From Eumeta japonica (lineage: Eukaryota; Arthropoda; Insecta; Lepidoptera; Psychidae), in the NCBI GenBank assembly GCA_005406025.1, contig BGZK01001371.1:62001-126000 (forward strand): a DNA stretch of 64,000 nt, given 5' to 3'. Each line of letters starts with the position of its first letter. The stretch's first letter is position 1. Of this stretch, positions 22,686 to 35,110 are shown in pieces. Position numbers and translations under genes: made by a program. The notes beneath the pieces are model-generated. The model searched no databases. It had not been told where the DNA came from and worked only from the letters and a program-made list of their open reading frames with translations.

Positions 22686-23867
22686 ATAAAAGAGTAAGAA
22701 ATCCATTTCATCTCCACGCGAACGGAATCGCGTCCATATTTGAAACATAGATCATAAAATATATCATTGCTAAATTTTAATTTACATCCAGCGAACCGGA
22801 CGAGTAACGGCTCGTGGACAATAAACACAAAATAATTACTTCTGAGATATAAGGAACCCCTTTGCACGATTATTGTCAATTAATGTCACTATGTCAATGT
22901 CAAAACACACATACCAATGCATGTAAAGAAAGAAATAAAGAAATCTATATTTGGTTACGATCAATGAGATTTAGATTTGAAATTGTAATATAGCGAACAA
23001 CGTGGACAAAATCGTTACCTACAATTTATTATCTTCAGATCGCTCAATCTAGTGTGTTACGCCTAAGCCTGATTGGATAACAGTTAGCGACACGCTGGAT
23101 CTAAGTTTTCGTACAGAAATATTACCAACGTCCGCTGTCTGACCATATTTATTTACGTCGCTTTGTTTACCATTGACGGCTTGTTTAGGATCATTACGCA
23201 TACTCAAGTCATAGCATTGTAACAATTGATGGATACACGTGTTCTCCCATTTTTACGGTGTAGATCAGAGTATACTTTCACGTGGAAATTACATGACAAA
23301 CTCATGCCACGGTCAAGATATTCGCATCTCATCGATAGAAAGCTAAAGATGTTTTTTTTCTTAAAAAAAAATATTCGGCCCATATTTGCAGTCAATTTTC
23401 TTATTTTACAGGCACGATGACAGTAAACAATCTATAGTGCCACTTGCAACCCATTGAGTTTGATCTGATACGGAAGTGGGAGTAACAAACACACTTGTGA
23501 TATTCGAAGCGATTTGTAATAATAGTACAAGCTTTGGAAGAACTATCCAAAATTTATATCATTGTCACAACTGATGGTTTAGATGACGAAATTAGAAATA
23601 ATATTTTAATTCAACTTTTATAACAGCGAATTCAAACTAGAAATGTAAATGACTCGTCGGTTCTTACGTGCGATGTAGAAACTGACATATTTTGGGGTAA
23701 GTTCTTAAAATCACTTATTCCCCACGGACACATAAATTCATACAAAATCGTTTGTCGGTTTTTTAAAAGTCACATATATTCCGAGATGAAATTGTTTAGA
23801 GAGAGTTTTCGTTTTAAAATACAATTAAACCTTTATTAATGATAAATGCTCTTATTATTATAAATGT
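22686..23867. other. AT-rich, nothing recognised
   Basis: AT-rich DNA; opposed 63- and 64-codon frames at 23204-23420 mirror each other and show no family. Confidence 0.45.
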
Positions 23868-24040
23868 ATAAAAAAGTTAACAACTAATAATCATAATTAC
23901 ATTACATGAAAAAAAATCATAATAGATACATTTTTTTTAATTGGAAATATACCACATTTAAGAAAAAAGTTGACAACTCATAATAAGAATTATGTAAAAA
24001 AAAAACGTAATATACACGTTTTGTTAACAGGAAATATGAT
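23868..24040. repeat. Diverged tandem duplication
   Basis: AAAAAAGTTAACAACTAATA (about 23869) and AAAAAAGTTGACAACTCATA (about 23963) start two adjacent units. Each continues through an A-run and ends in GGAAATAT. They are about 94 bp apart. Confidence 0.6.
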
Positions 24041-24469
24041 CAAAGTTCTACCAGGAAAACAAATGGGCGATGAATTTGCTAAGTAATTTTGTCATCTACA
24101 TGTGAAATCATGACATACGAAAAATGTAAAATTTATTCAATTTAAAATTACAATATTACTATTGAATTTATCGAATAGTAAGAGTCAATTTTTAGCTAAC
24201 CGATTTTTTTTTATTTTACTAATTTAGCAATTAAGAATCCGAAAAACTATTTATTTATTTATTGCATTTATATTCTTTTTACTAAGGACACGGAACTCCA
24301 TCCAAGTTTTTTTTAATTTTATCTTTAAGTAAATGAAATTTCTGGCATTTTTTTTTTTGGTTTAACCCCAATTTATTTTCGGAATCAAGAGAGCGATGAC
24401 AACAATGAATCTGTTGTCTAAATAAATCATCAGGCTCGGCAGTTTTTGTACACTTAGTTCTTTATATAG
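24041..24469. other. AT-rich, nothing recognised
   Basis: AT-rich DNA with poly-T tracts. Confidence 0.5.
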
Positions 24470-24930
24470 TTGGGTCGAAATTTTTCCATGTTACAAAAGA
24501 AACAAAGGGCCGCCATAGCTAAACCTACTGAAAGGTCAGCTCCCGAAAATGTACGACCTGAAAAGGGATATAGAGCCCGCGTAGGCCGGGGAGAGGCCCT
24601 CAAAGGGTCTGACCGACCCCAAAAAAGTATATAACCCTGCACATAGGTACCGGGGGCCCATATAACCGAGGCGTCTTCTGCGCCTCCGAGTCGGGAAATG
24701 TTAAGAAGGGTCCGGGCGGGACGCCGGAAAGCCCCTCCCCCCTCCGCCACCCGGCGGGTAGGGGACGATCCGGTGGCGAGAGCGAAAAAATTCAGGCCCG
24801 AGGACTGAACCCTCGACCCAGCGGCGCCGCGCGGCTGCCGTCTAGCGGCCAGTGCCGCGCCGCCGCGCACATGTCGACGTTATTAATGACCCGACTGCCA
24901 AACTTATATCTGTGTGAGGTGCGCCGGAGA
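24470..24930. promoter_or_regulatory. GC-rich island with CAAAG-GCCGCC pair
   Basis: AACAAAGGGCCGCCATAGC (24501-24519) places an HMG-type CAAAG next to GCCGCCA, the form of the helper site used by insect TCF. CTCAAAGGGTC near 24599 repeats the core seen at 16830. A 138-codon minus-strand frame spans the island but has no recognisable domain and no splice context, so I do not call a gene. Confidence 0.35.
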
Positions 24931-25059
24931 ATAGGCGATTGTGACACTTGGATAGTGTAATCACTTTTGAATCAAAGAATTGCACATTTTTCAATGTTTT
25001 TCTTTCAATATCTATTTTCGTAGAGAACTGTAACTAAGTAAACACAATATAACTAGCTT

Positions 25060-25485
25060 TTGCCAGGGGCTCCGCTTGCATAGACATAAAATGAATTCCT
25101 TTATCCTGTACATCGCCTCATCACGAAATCAAAATCCCGATCGCTATCTCGTACTCGATTCTGAACTCGGTAGTCCTCTCGATGTTGATTTCTTCCACTC
25201 TCGATTCGGATCTCAGTCCCGCTTTTGATTCCCACTCCTAAGAAAATTCCGATCCGGTCCCGATGTCGCTTTAAATTTTGATTTCAGTACTGTTTCTCAT
25301 TCCGATTCCGGCCTCGGTCTTGATTCTAATTTTTATCCAGCAGTTTATTTTGAACTTGGTCTCATGCTCGAATGTCGATCCCGGTCTCGACATTCTATTA
25401 TATTTCTCGTCGACTGTGCAATTTCGATTTTGCTATCATTCATGGTTCTGATATGGACAAAAACGTAGCAAATGCTAGTAATATC
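25060..25485 (+). repeat. Degenerate ATTCCGAT repeat element, plus copy
   Basis: This is the second copy of the 10290-10725 element, with the same landmark order. It is preceded by ACTAGCTTTTGCCAGGGGCT and CCGCTTGCATAGAC, a decayed form of the lepidopteran 'actagctgttgcccgcgac...' repeat end. Confidence 0.65.
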
Positions 25486-25639
25486 AAAATAAAATTTGAG
25501 TCACGTTACCGGAGGATAGTGTAGCTTTCATGAGTGAAAGAATTTTCAGAATTTTTAACGACAGAAATATCACAATGAGGCAGTTTCTTCTGAAAACTTC
25601 CTGTTCGCACATTGGTAGTTTCATAGTAACCGAATAAAT
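25486..25639. other. AT-rich, nothing recognised
   Basis: Minus-strand frames here run across poly-T tracts and lack family resemblance. Confidence 0.4.
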
Positions 25640-26290
25640 ACTTAAAGCACTCAAAACAAAAAAAAAAAAAACGGAAAAATACACACAGCGGCTTCGATTT
25701 TCTATAAAACATCTCATTCCTTAATTCACCTTCTTAGAGCTACTTTTTCAAAAATGATATACATTGTTATTATCATTTATAATAAGCAGCCGTTTTTACA
25801 TGAAAACTTCAACTCTTGTTTCACCCTTTTTTGGGTTACTTTCAAGAACGGTGCATGTCATTATTTTATATTAGTAATGATTAGCTAAAATTTGGACAAT
25901 AATTCAAATTTTGACATAAATAGTTTCAGTGGTTTCGATTATCCAAAGAAAATTTCATCCCCTATTTAACCCCTTTCAGAGTTAACTAGAAAAAAACAGT
26001 GTACTTATTTTTTTCTTTATGTTTATTAGTTACTAAAATGTTAAGTTTCACATAGCTTTGACTTCTAAAGCTTCAATAGTTTCGATTTTCCAAAAAACAG
26101 TATTCCACTATTTTCACTCCCTTATGGGTTAGGTAAATTAAAAAAAAAAAAATGTTTTTAATGCTCCCCTACGTTACAACAGGAATGTCTCTACAAAATT
26201 TCAAATCTCTAGTTTGCTCTAGATCCAGTAGCTTAGGCTGTACATCGATATATATATCAGTCAGTTTAATCTTTTATATATACACATTAA
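25640..26290. mobile_element. Interspersed repeat with internal similar segments
   Basis: Repeated phrases occur (TTCACCCTTTTTTGGGTT, TTTAACCCCTTTCAGAGTT, TTTTCACTCCCTTATGGGTT). The end reads GCTCCCCTACGTTACAACAG, then CAAAATTTCAAATCTC, then TCAGTCAGTTTAATC and TTTTATATATA. This is a familiar lepidopteran repeat layout. Class not determined. Confidence 0.5.
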
Positions 26291-27189
26291 TTTTGCATGT
26301 ATATTATTAAGGTACTTTTGCTCTGCAACGCACTTTGACAAGCTACAAGAACAAATCATAGTTCCTTGCCTAATACACAATGGGTGATCCCACATACATA
26401 TTCACATTTAATGTGAAGCCGTAATAACTACATGGAAGAAACTGATTTTACATGAAGTTTGTCCGTACGCCGAATCGGCTTAGTACCTTAATGATTAATT
26501 AGTGCCTTAATTCCTAGTAATTAGGCCTTATGTTTGTGTACGAGACAAGCCATATAATAAGCACGTAGACTTTTTTCTCAAAAGTGCTTAATAACAAAAA
26601 AAAATGCAACTTAAATGTATAGGGAATTGATATGCGTATAAGATCACGATTTATTTTGAAACAGTCGTTTCAAATAATTAATAAATAGATTGCACAGTAT
26701 TTATTTCGATCAGATTACTCATCTTTGCCCGAGTAGACTTGAATAATTTTCTGTATATTCTAGATACATTCTTCCTATAGCGATTCCAAAGCACACCCCA
26801 ATTTTGATCCCAACTGCAGTACCAGTTTGTTAGCGATAAATAAAATTATGAAAACCCAATCACTTCATTAATGTATTACGCATTATTAACAAGACAAAAA
26901 TACATTCCGAAACATCGGGATTAAAATTATTAATTTCAACTCTATAACACAGGCTACATTATCATATGCAAACATTACGAAAACTGTTGAATCAGCAATT
27001 TTACAGCATGAAAATGGAACAAGCACAGACAAACTCACTTTTGTATTCATGTATTAGCTATGACAAATAAAATATAAGAATTAGCAATAATACTAGAAAA
27101 AATGAAAGTAACCAAAACTGCATTTCTGCTAGTACCAGTTATTCTGTAAATGTCTGTATTATTATACGCATCATAATAATACAGACATT
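26291..27189. other. AT-rich; perfect hairpin at its right end
   Basis: Nothing is recognised apart from the hairpin at 27148-27190. Confidence 0.45.
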
Positions 27190-27190
27190 T
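27148..27190. repeat. Perfect inverted repeat, 18-bp arms
   Basis: AAATGTCTGTATTATTAT (27148-27165) and its exact complement (27173-27190) flank a 7-nt loop ACGCATC. Confidence 0.9.
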
Positions 27191-27640
27191 TTTCGTCGAT
27201 GTCGATAGACCGGCGGATCCGCTACACCACCCTAAAGATTATGAGGAGATACGGCAGGGGTAGGTATGTGGCCGGGCTAACGACGACCTGGCCGCAGCCG
27301 TCAAAAGAACCTACATTAATGTTATTATAACTTTTTCTAGACACGCTCCGGCACTCCCCGGCGGCACACGCGCCATGCGTGCGCCTAATGAAACCGCCGC
27401 CCGCCGCCCGCCGCCCGCCCACGCACGCGCGGCTATTATATTTGGGCTGCCGTTAACGCGTCGGATCGTTTACACGGCGCAGCTAGACGCTCGCGAAAAA
27501 TTAAATTTTTGAACATCTATGTTCGTGTTTGCTTTGCGGCGTCTCGTACTGGATTACTGTCGAGGCGCTTATTCAGAAATCCGAGCGAAACCGGTCGAAA
27601 AATCGTACGAGATGTTTTCTTGGCCGCATTAAATGTATAA
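27191..27640. promoter_or_regulatory. GC-rich island
   Basis: This CpG-rich block is centred on GCCGCCGCCCGCCGCCCGCC (27388 on). GCTATTATATTTGGGC lies just right of the GC core. The overlapping 66-codon minus-strand frame is composition-driven. Confidence 0.3.
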
Positions 27641-28974
27641 CTTCCTTCTTAACTCTGTGCCAAATACGCAATGACGAATGCACCCCCCCGGACGCCAAAC
27701 TCTAAGCCTGCAGATTATAAAGAGAATAAGCACACAATAAAAAAGATTTTATATACAGAGACATTGCGATAAAATTATCTAAAAAGTAAAATATTATGTA
27801 GCTAAAATTTATAATTAACGATAATGTTTTTTCTTTCAAATTGTACTAGGTAAGTATAAAAATACAGAAATTATCGTATTAATGTATAAGCATATACAAA
27901 ATTTATAAAAGTTTTTTTTTATTATTTCGTATTTTTATATATATATATCTTTTTTATTTATTGTATCGATAACGAACATAACTTATCGATACTCCCCTAG
28001 TTTGTTAGGAGCATCTAAAACCTTTAGTATAAATGTTCCATTCCACTTATGCATTAACGTAGTGAAACTAACACTAGTGTCATCACTCAGTCGCGTTCTT
28101 GAAAACTCAAAACGAACTAAAACAACGTAATTACATATGTACCTATAGAGAACTGTAAATCCATCAATTATTAAATTATTCAGGTCTTCTTAAATGACAT
28201 CTTTTTATACAAAAAAATTATTTCATAGAAATTTTAGAATCGGAAAATAGACAACCATTAACATATTTATATATCGAGAAATTACAGATGCAAAGGAATC
28301 AGACGAAAAATGTTTTTGGCTTGCCCATAAGCGTATCAATACTAGCTCCACAGGAATCGTTACAATTTTCGTGGAAATTCCTAATCAGATTCTACATTTG
28401 GAGTTTTCCATGAAATTATCGATTCAACTGTGGAAAACTATCTACCTTTGATTACCTCATTAAAAAATTCCCAGAAAAAACTGACGTCCAAAAAAATTTC
28501 ACTTTAATAATTTGTTATCTTATGAGTCACTTATTCGACGAGATATTTTTTTTTATTTACACGTCTTAACAATTTTATTTCAATGAGCGCTAAGATGGTA
28601 CTAAAGTTGGTGACAAGAGCGATGACCGAAACAAAATTTCTTTTTGACTACAGTACCTAGCCTAAAATCATAGTGCAGTGTATGTATGTAGTATAGTAAG
28701 ATGTACTATAGTAGATGGATTTCAAAAACAATATAATTCTGAAGGTGAAGTGTTCATAAAAATGACCGAAACTTTAGATACTTAAAATACTTATAAATCG
28801 ATATTCCCAGATAAATCTATTTTCTAAGAATCCATCTTCATTTGTAGATCACCAGATTCGTAATTTTAACAAACCTCGAAGGCGGAATAGTTTGTGATAT
28901 ACGATCGTTTACAAGTTAATATTATCTGTACTAAAAGCGAAATTTGAGTATAATTGAAATAAAAGTGACCTCAC
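27641..28974. other. AT-rich, nothing recognised
   Basis: AT-rich DNA including TATATATATATA near 27935. Confidence 0.45.
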
Positions 28975-29045
28975 CGAACGCAACGAACGGTGGAATCAGA
29001 AGCAGAAACGAAAACCGAAAAGTACAGAACCCTCGACCCGAAAGG
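28975..29045 (-). repeat. Short degenerate hexamer relic
   Basis: GGTGGAATCAGAAGCAGAAA, CGAAAACCGAAAAGTACAGAACC and CTCGACCCGAAAGG look like a decayed minus-orientation piece of the ATTCCGAT family. Confidence 0.35.
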
Positions 29046-30119
29046 AACACGCACTCGATACATCTCTCGTGATAGTTCGAGCCGGAGATGTATTGATCAC
29101 GGTTCTCGGAATTATTCGATCCTAATACACCCTATTTTGATAAGTCTCTGTCGGATGTGACCGACGATCGATCAGCGTTAGCTCCGACATAGAACGCCTA
29201 TAATATAATTATACCTAGAAAAATATTATTAAATAAGTATAGAATAACTAAAGAAATGCCAAACGAAAGCGACGTAGTTTACATAGGCGGATCCCGGAAA
29301 GCTCCTCGCGGGAAGTTCAGTGGCGACAGGCCTTTTACAATCCCCCTATGCAAACCAGATAAGTCGGTTTCGCGCATTCAACGCTGTAACTGTTAAAACA
29401 TCAGTCAATTTATTTATTTTAGCGTATTTTAAAGTAAGCTTTGTTTTTAAATGTTTTGTTAATATCTTATTGTTTCGTTTTCGATGGTTACTACAAACTT
29501 TACCTAATGAATGTCATGAAATGGATTACAAATCAAGTAATAATATTCATGCAAATGTTAGCTCATGAAAATATGGTTTCGGTTGGAGCACCTCTTCTTC
29601 ATGGATAAAAATACGTTTTGCGTTGAAACATATGTACTAAAATTTGAAATAAATTTACTCCTAATGAGGAGCATTATTAATAATTATTCTGTAATTAACT
29701 ATAACTATGCAAGGGTTCCCCTATTCGAAGACAGTCCTGGATCCAGCATCAATTCGAGGACTTTAGATTATTTTAATGTCATCAGGTATACATACACGTA
29801 TAAAATTTCAGCTGAAAAAAATAAAGCGGGGAAAAAAGCCCAAAATATGCCAACAATCGCAGATGTCATTATCACTAATAAAAATTAGTGATAATTGCGG
29901 CACATGCCAAACAAAATATTTTTTTAGATTTCACATGCGAATTACACAAACAATTCAGTTAAATGTGTGAACATTTTTTCAAATTTGGATACACCAGTCG
30001 CGGATATTTTTAAAATTGCAAAAAAATCCTTATAAAATGCCTCTGAGGCGAGAATTGGGTAAATTATTTTGTCATTTATAAGACAATTTCTTTAGTGTCA
30101 TACAGATTTTGTAAATAAT
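29046..30119. other. AT-rich; 12-bp perfect hairpin at 29868-29895
   Basis: ATTATCACTAAT and ATTAGTGATAAT flank AAAA. Three consecutive plus-strand frames (29320-29970) are AT-rich and show no known family, so I leave them uncalled. Confidence 0.45.
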
Positions 30120-30690
30120 TAACAGGACCTAAATGAGGGTAGGCGTTGACGATCCGTCCGTGGCATTTATCGGACGTTGATTTAGCGTTTTTTAGTTTTT
30201 TATTTAAGCGTTTAAAGATGGCGCGGGAGGTTCTGTCAGCGTCGAGATAACTACTGCGGGCGCGGCGAGGGCGCGCGGGGCCAGCAACAAACTTCTTTGT
30301 TTAGGGGCGGCTCGCCGTCGAGCCGTCAGCTCTTACGCGCGGGTCTCGCCCCGAGGGCCGGCCGGCAGGACGCGGCCCGGCCGGGGGAAGCCCATATTGG
30401 ACATTTTGTATAAGTGTAGGCCCGATCCCGAGGCAAATCCCTTTCGGCGGACCCTTTTCGGGAAAGGTCCGAGCGACCGTGCCCGAGCCCCGAATTTGCG
30501 GATTTTTAAGGTAAAATTTATATGGAGTGGGCGGAGGGTAGGGTAAGAATCATATAGGCCGGAATATGAATTGCGGCGCCATTATTACATTTTTGTTTTC
30601 TTGGCCGAGGAGGCCGGGAGGAAGGCTCGTTAGCCTCGGTGCATTCGTTGAATTGGATTACCGGTGTGGAACTGCCGTGTTACGCTAGCG
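30120..30690. promoter_or_regulatory. GC-rich island
   Basis: The island includes GGCATTTATCGGACG (30162), a GGACCCTTTTCGGGAAAGGTCC-like inverted repeat near 30449, CGGCGCCATTATTACATTTT near 30574, and the palindromic GGCCGAGGAGGCCG at 30602. The long run of G+C with isolated AT cores matches the other islands. No coding. Confidence 0.35.
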
Positions 30691-31079
30691 GACTACGGAA
30701 AAAAGGTTTATAACGAAAACGGCATCTCGTGCGTATGCGACGACGTTTATAGACTTACAATTAAAAAACTCACCCTCCTCCGTGTCAGTTTTTTCTGGTC
30801 GATTAATAGTTGATGAAATACGTCTGAGAAAAAGGTAAAATTTCCACGTTTGGCGGATTGGAGTGGTACTACAGTACATGCAGGCAACTGTACTACCAAT
30901 TGTAGTACAAGAAAATAAATTAGTTAAATCACTGTAATAATGTAAAAAAATAAACAAATGAAATCGAAAACTACGTAGCTTTACTTATAAAATATTTGTT
31001 AGTATTTAGTTCTATCTCAACTAACTTTCCGACATGGAAAAACAAGAAAATAAATAATTACGAGGATATCAGCACTTAT
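30691..31079. other. AT-rich, nothing recognised
   Basis: The 90-codon minus-strand frame over this stretch has no recognisable family. Confidence 0.4.
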
Positions 31080-31400
31080 AATTGGTAGGGCTAGGGCGTA
31101 ACAATCTCGGGCGGCAGCTACATTTTCGCTTATAAATAAAGCCGGGCGAGGGCACGCGAGCCGGCCGCTACCCACGCGTGCGGCCCGGGTACTTAGACCC
31201 GGACCTTTCGGACCCTCGTCGACCCGACCTAACTAGATAACGACGATATCGGCCGAAACGAAACTAAAGGAAAGTATTTGTAGCTAGTAGCGCGGAAACA
31301 GGCCGCGGCGACGCGAATTAGAGCGGGCACCCGCCCACACCCTCGTAATATTTGACAATTAACGCAGCGCGGAGCGGCGCCCGCCGACTGCAAATAATTA
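31080..31400. promoter_or_regulatory. GC-rich island
   Basis: GCTTATAAATAAAGCCGGGC (31128 on) places an AT core directly in CpG-rich DNA; ATAATTAATAAGAG follows near 31394. No open frame of note. Confidence 0.3.
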
Positions 31401-32356
31401 ATAAGAGTTTTCGCGACAGAAAGTCAAGGATAATGGAATCCGTCTATAAGGTAAAAACGATTCGAAAATCAGATCTTCGCTTTCTCGTTCTTTAAGTTTT
31501 GTTTTTCAAAGGTATACTTTTTACTTGTAAGATAAAACAATTGCAATATTTTAAATGAAACAAAAGGACAAAATTATGACCCTGACCTTAAATACTGTAA
31601 ATTCACTGTATCCACGTGTAAGCCGCAGTGTACATAGTAATTGCTGCCATCACACCACATAGCAACCGAATTGGTATGTGGTATACCAACCAACAGCACC
31701 TAAATTATTAGGAAGAACTCCGATATAAAAAATAGCAAATACAAAGCTCGTGCGCCCCGGGTGGCGGCAACGTGCGCCGCCGCCGGCCGTGTCTTGTAAT
31801 TCTTTTTAATAAATTCATTTCTTTCGAGAGAAACGTCCGCTCCTTCTAATTAACTCGCAAATTGATTATTTTCGACGGTAAGAAAAAATAAAACCAGGGG
31901 TGTCGGTGCCGCTGCGGGGGTTCGTTGGGGGCATGGGACTAAGAGGGTGGAAGGGGCGTATGGGGCCCCGGGCAGGGTGTCTTCGTCCCCGGCCGCCGCG
32001 AGTGGGAAATGTGAAAGCGGACACACGAACCCTGGCTGCCCCGGTTTTGTACTGTCCGCAAAAAAAATGTGTATAACAATATTTTCTATTTGATTATTTA
32101 ATTATTAGCATCAACTTTTTCATTCGGGCTACCTTATAAAAATGTTCCAAAAAAACAAAATTACATAAAACTACCATCAATTATTCGGATATGCAGGCGA
32201 AACATTTACAGGCCATATTGTATTTTGAAATGATTTCATGAATACAATAAATAGATGAATTTATTTAAATAATTAGAAAAAGTAGTGGATGTCTACTATG
32301 TGAAGAAAACCATGTGAAAGGGGGTTATAATATTCATTTCAAAGGGGTTTATACGT
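31401..32356. other. AT-rich flanks around a GC-rich patch at 31740-32060
   Basis: The patch contains GGGTGGCGGCAACGTGCGCC and GGGGCCCCGGGCAGGG, with CTAATTAACTC between them. The flanks are AT-rich and featureless. Confidence 0.35.
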
Positions 32357-33110
32357 GTGGAGATGGAGTTGCAAATGACAGTGCCACTGCAAAATGAATA
32401 TATGAATGGTGATCGAAACGAAATCAGCGCAGAAGAAATTATGAAAGCAATAAAATATATTAAAATAAAAAATCTGCTTGATATGAAAAAATTACGTCAG
32501 GTAAGGGGCAGCGGACAAATAGTGGCAAACATGCTGAGCCTGTTTTTTTTTTATAAATGCTGAAAAAAGCCAAACGTCATTAATGACTCATGCTAATCCA
32601 TTGTTGTACCCCTCTATAGAGAGAAAGACCCACGGCAAATTTGCGGAAATTTCCACTCTATAAGTCTAATTGGTATTGCTAGCAAACTATATGTAGAAAA
32701 TATTATTAAAAGGGTTGTATATGAGATTGAAATTAAGATTTTGATTTCTAAAAGGGATGATGTACACGGATCAATTATTTTTTATCATGTAAGGTTTTTA
32801 GATAAGGACCAGAAGATTTTCTGTATTTTCGTAGATCTAAAAAAAACTTAAGACAAAGTAGAAAGGATTTATCTATGAGAGAACCTATTCATACAGGACG
32901 TGAGTAGATGATTGATACGGGCACTGCAATCTCTGTAAAGTGGCTTCAGCACCTGTATTGGAATAAACGAAGCAAGCAAACAATAAACAAAGCTAGGAAT
33001 GCCATATAAATGTTATGCAGACCAAATTGATGGTATATCAAAGAAGGGTCAAATTTTAAACAATAGAATCCGGTGAGCTTGCATGAAACGATTGATGGAC
33101 ATTATTTAAA
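32357..33110 (+). pseudogene. RTE-like LINE reverse transcriptase, decayed
   Basis: A degraded non-LTR retrotransposon. In drifting frames one reads EISAEEIMKAIKYIK, then SLIGIASKLYVENIIKR, then FCIFVDLKKT*DKVE. The last is the RT motif-A pattern FVDLxKAYDxV, so the catalytic Asp of block A is preserved near 32835. At about 33010 it jumps to the C-terminal tail pattern (KKGQILNNRIR, then ACMKRLMD), so the central RT palm, including the second catalytic pair, is deleted. The same tail occurs alone on the minus strand at 34860, 50385 and 53745. Many stops and frameshifts: inactive. Confidence 0.75.
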
Positions 33111-34029
33111 AAACGCTCTTGTTTGCTTATAGTTATATTTCGATTAATTTCACAATTCACGATATTCGTCCCAAAATTAAATAGTCGAAAACTAGTTTAA
33201 AATAAATTAAATGATACAAAAATCATAGTTAAACTCACTATATAAAGTTACAAGTATGAACACGCAAACCTAATGTCAACGGTCATGAGTTTACAGATTT
33301 ACAAACTACAAGAGTAGTTTTACTTTTCTTCGCAGTGTGGATTCCCTCACAATTATTTCTTCACCGTTATCGAGTGTTGTTTATTAAGCAAATTGTTTAG
33401 GAAAACTCTTCATTATTATATTTGGACAATAATTCGCCTTGACCCTTTACAACGGTCGTTACTATGATACGTTATACTGTCTAAGTAAAAATTAAAATAC
33501 TACTATTCGTACTTAAAAATATTTAAAAATTCCCGTACAAATTCTTACCTGGGTTTTGCTATTTTAATAGCTGATTTTCCAAAAATTACGGTGTAAAAAT
33601 TATCGTTCCTAATGAAAAGACTAAATATGAATTCAATACTTTTATCTTCATAAATTACTAAAACCATAATCTTTCTAAAGTGTTGAAACACTGCTTTTTC
33701 ATTTTGTTCTAAGAGTCAAATTCAAAATTTAACGTCTAACTTCTACAATGATAAAATTGTCACACTGCCATACTCTGTTTTCACAGTTATGCAGATATTA
33801 TTTTTTATGGCATATCTACTTCACAAAAGAAATCCACTCTCGTCATGTCTCTAACTGTAATAATGTCAACTGCTTTGACGAGTCAGTCAGTCACAGATAG
33901 AATTAAGGCAGCGTTTGTATATAGAAGGCATTATAGATGTATTTTTCATATTGCTGTTTTCGTTTATTGACTTATTAAATTATTTTCTATAAAAAGAATT
34001 GAATAAAAAAAAAACACATAAAATTTGCT
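33111..34029. other. AT-rich, nothing recognised
   Basis: AT-rich DNA; a short GAGTCAGTCAGTCAC run lies near 33879. Confidence 0.45.
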
Positions 34030-34440
34030 ATCCCTACCTCGAGCAGCTCGCCCGGCGTACTACCAGTTATTATTTACCGGCTTTATCATTTCGAAAATTT
34101 CATATTCCCTGCACTCGGACGCTTGAGGTTTGAAAGCGTAAGCGAGGGTTTCGTGCGACTTTACTTTTTGCCTACAAACAGTGAGCTTGGGTACCAGGCG
34201 CCGCTACCAGGGGGACATGGGGACCGGGGAGGTAAGGAATAATAACTAAACTACATGCGAGCCCTGCCCGCTTTTTGTTCGGCGCGGCGGTCCGCCGGGC
34301 CGTAACTAAAATGAGTAATTTCTTTGTATGCCATTTGGGCGTTCGCTGTGTTTGCCCTGACAGGTCCGAAAGGGACTGAATTCCATTTCAGCAACCACCC
34401 AGTCATACTTTTACTAAGCGTTTGCGTCGATTTCACATAG
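34030..34440. promoter_or_regulatory. GC-rich island
   Basis: TTATTATTTACCGGCTTTAT (34068 on) joins AT cores to CCGG. CTTTTTGTTCGGCGCGGCGG and GGGGGACATGGGGACCGGGG follow. A 61-codon minus-strand frame has no family resemblance. Confidence 0.3.
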
Positions 34441-34859
34441 TACGTATATATAACCTATATAGAATATATATTTCATTACAGTATTTAAAGTTTATTTATT
34501 TAAGGCAGTGTGCAGTACCATTATTTTTCTACATTACTAGAAAAAAAAACTATGCTTCAAATCGCCAATTAGACACAAAAATAGAAACAGAGAGAAAGAA
34601 CAATAAAAACAGTGACGTCATTGTGTTATAAATTATTTAGATCTTGTTTCAAATTCAATTTCGATTTCAAATTTCACTAACATAACTAAACAGCTTACAT
34701 ATGCAAACATGAAAATACATTAACAAATGTATTTTCAATATTAATCGACTACCTACCCAACTTATTTTTTTATTTTTAGAGTTCATTTCATTCGCTGAAA
34801 TTTCGAAAATGTCACAATTGTATATGAGATTTTCACAACTTATCAGCTTCTTTCTTTCT
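34441..34859. other. AT-rich, nothing recognised
   Basis: AT-rich DNA with an ACATTAACAAATGTATTTTC stretch but no nameable feature. Confidence 0.4.
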
Positions 34860-35110
34860 AGACATGCCACTTCACACAGGGATAGGCAGAGACCGCACAC
34901 GTCGACTCGGCTACTACCTAGACATACCTATTTCTTTTCACTGACATCCATCAATCGTTTCATTCAAACTCGTCGGTTTTCAGACGTTTATAATTTGGCC
35001 TTCTCTTAAAATACCACCAACACATTTACAGTTTCTTCTAGGGCGCCTTGTCGGCCCCTTCTCCGTCATACCTCGCTCTACAGATTTCTTGAAAAGGAAT
35101 GGAATTAGAA
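34860..35110 (-). pseudogene. RTE-like LINE, C-terminal fragment
   Basis: The minus strand reads EKGPTRRPRRN, VGGILREGQIINV and, after a frame change, TSLNETIDGCQ (decayed RRASMKRLMDV). The order matches the C-terminal end of a lepidopteran RTE-like ORF (RPRKTW...VKEILKEGQV...RRACIKRLMDV). The reverse-transcriptase part is absent, as expected for a 5'-truncated LINE. Confidence 0.65.

Noticed and set aside
24454..24870. 138-codon minus-strand frame
   Set aside because: It is long only because GC-rich DNA lacks stops. It is bounded by AT-rich DNA and has no recognisable domain.
29320..29970. Run of three plus-strand frames that might be a small gene
   Set aside because: Translations are AT-driven and lack domains. 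No credible splice arrangement was seen, and the stretch includes a perfect hairpin.
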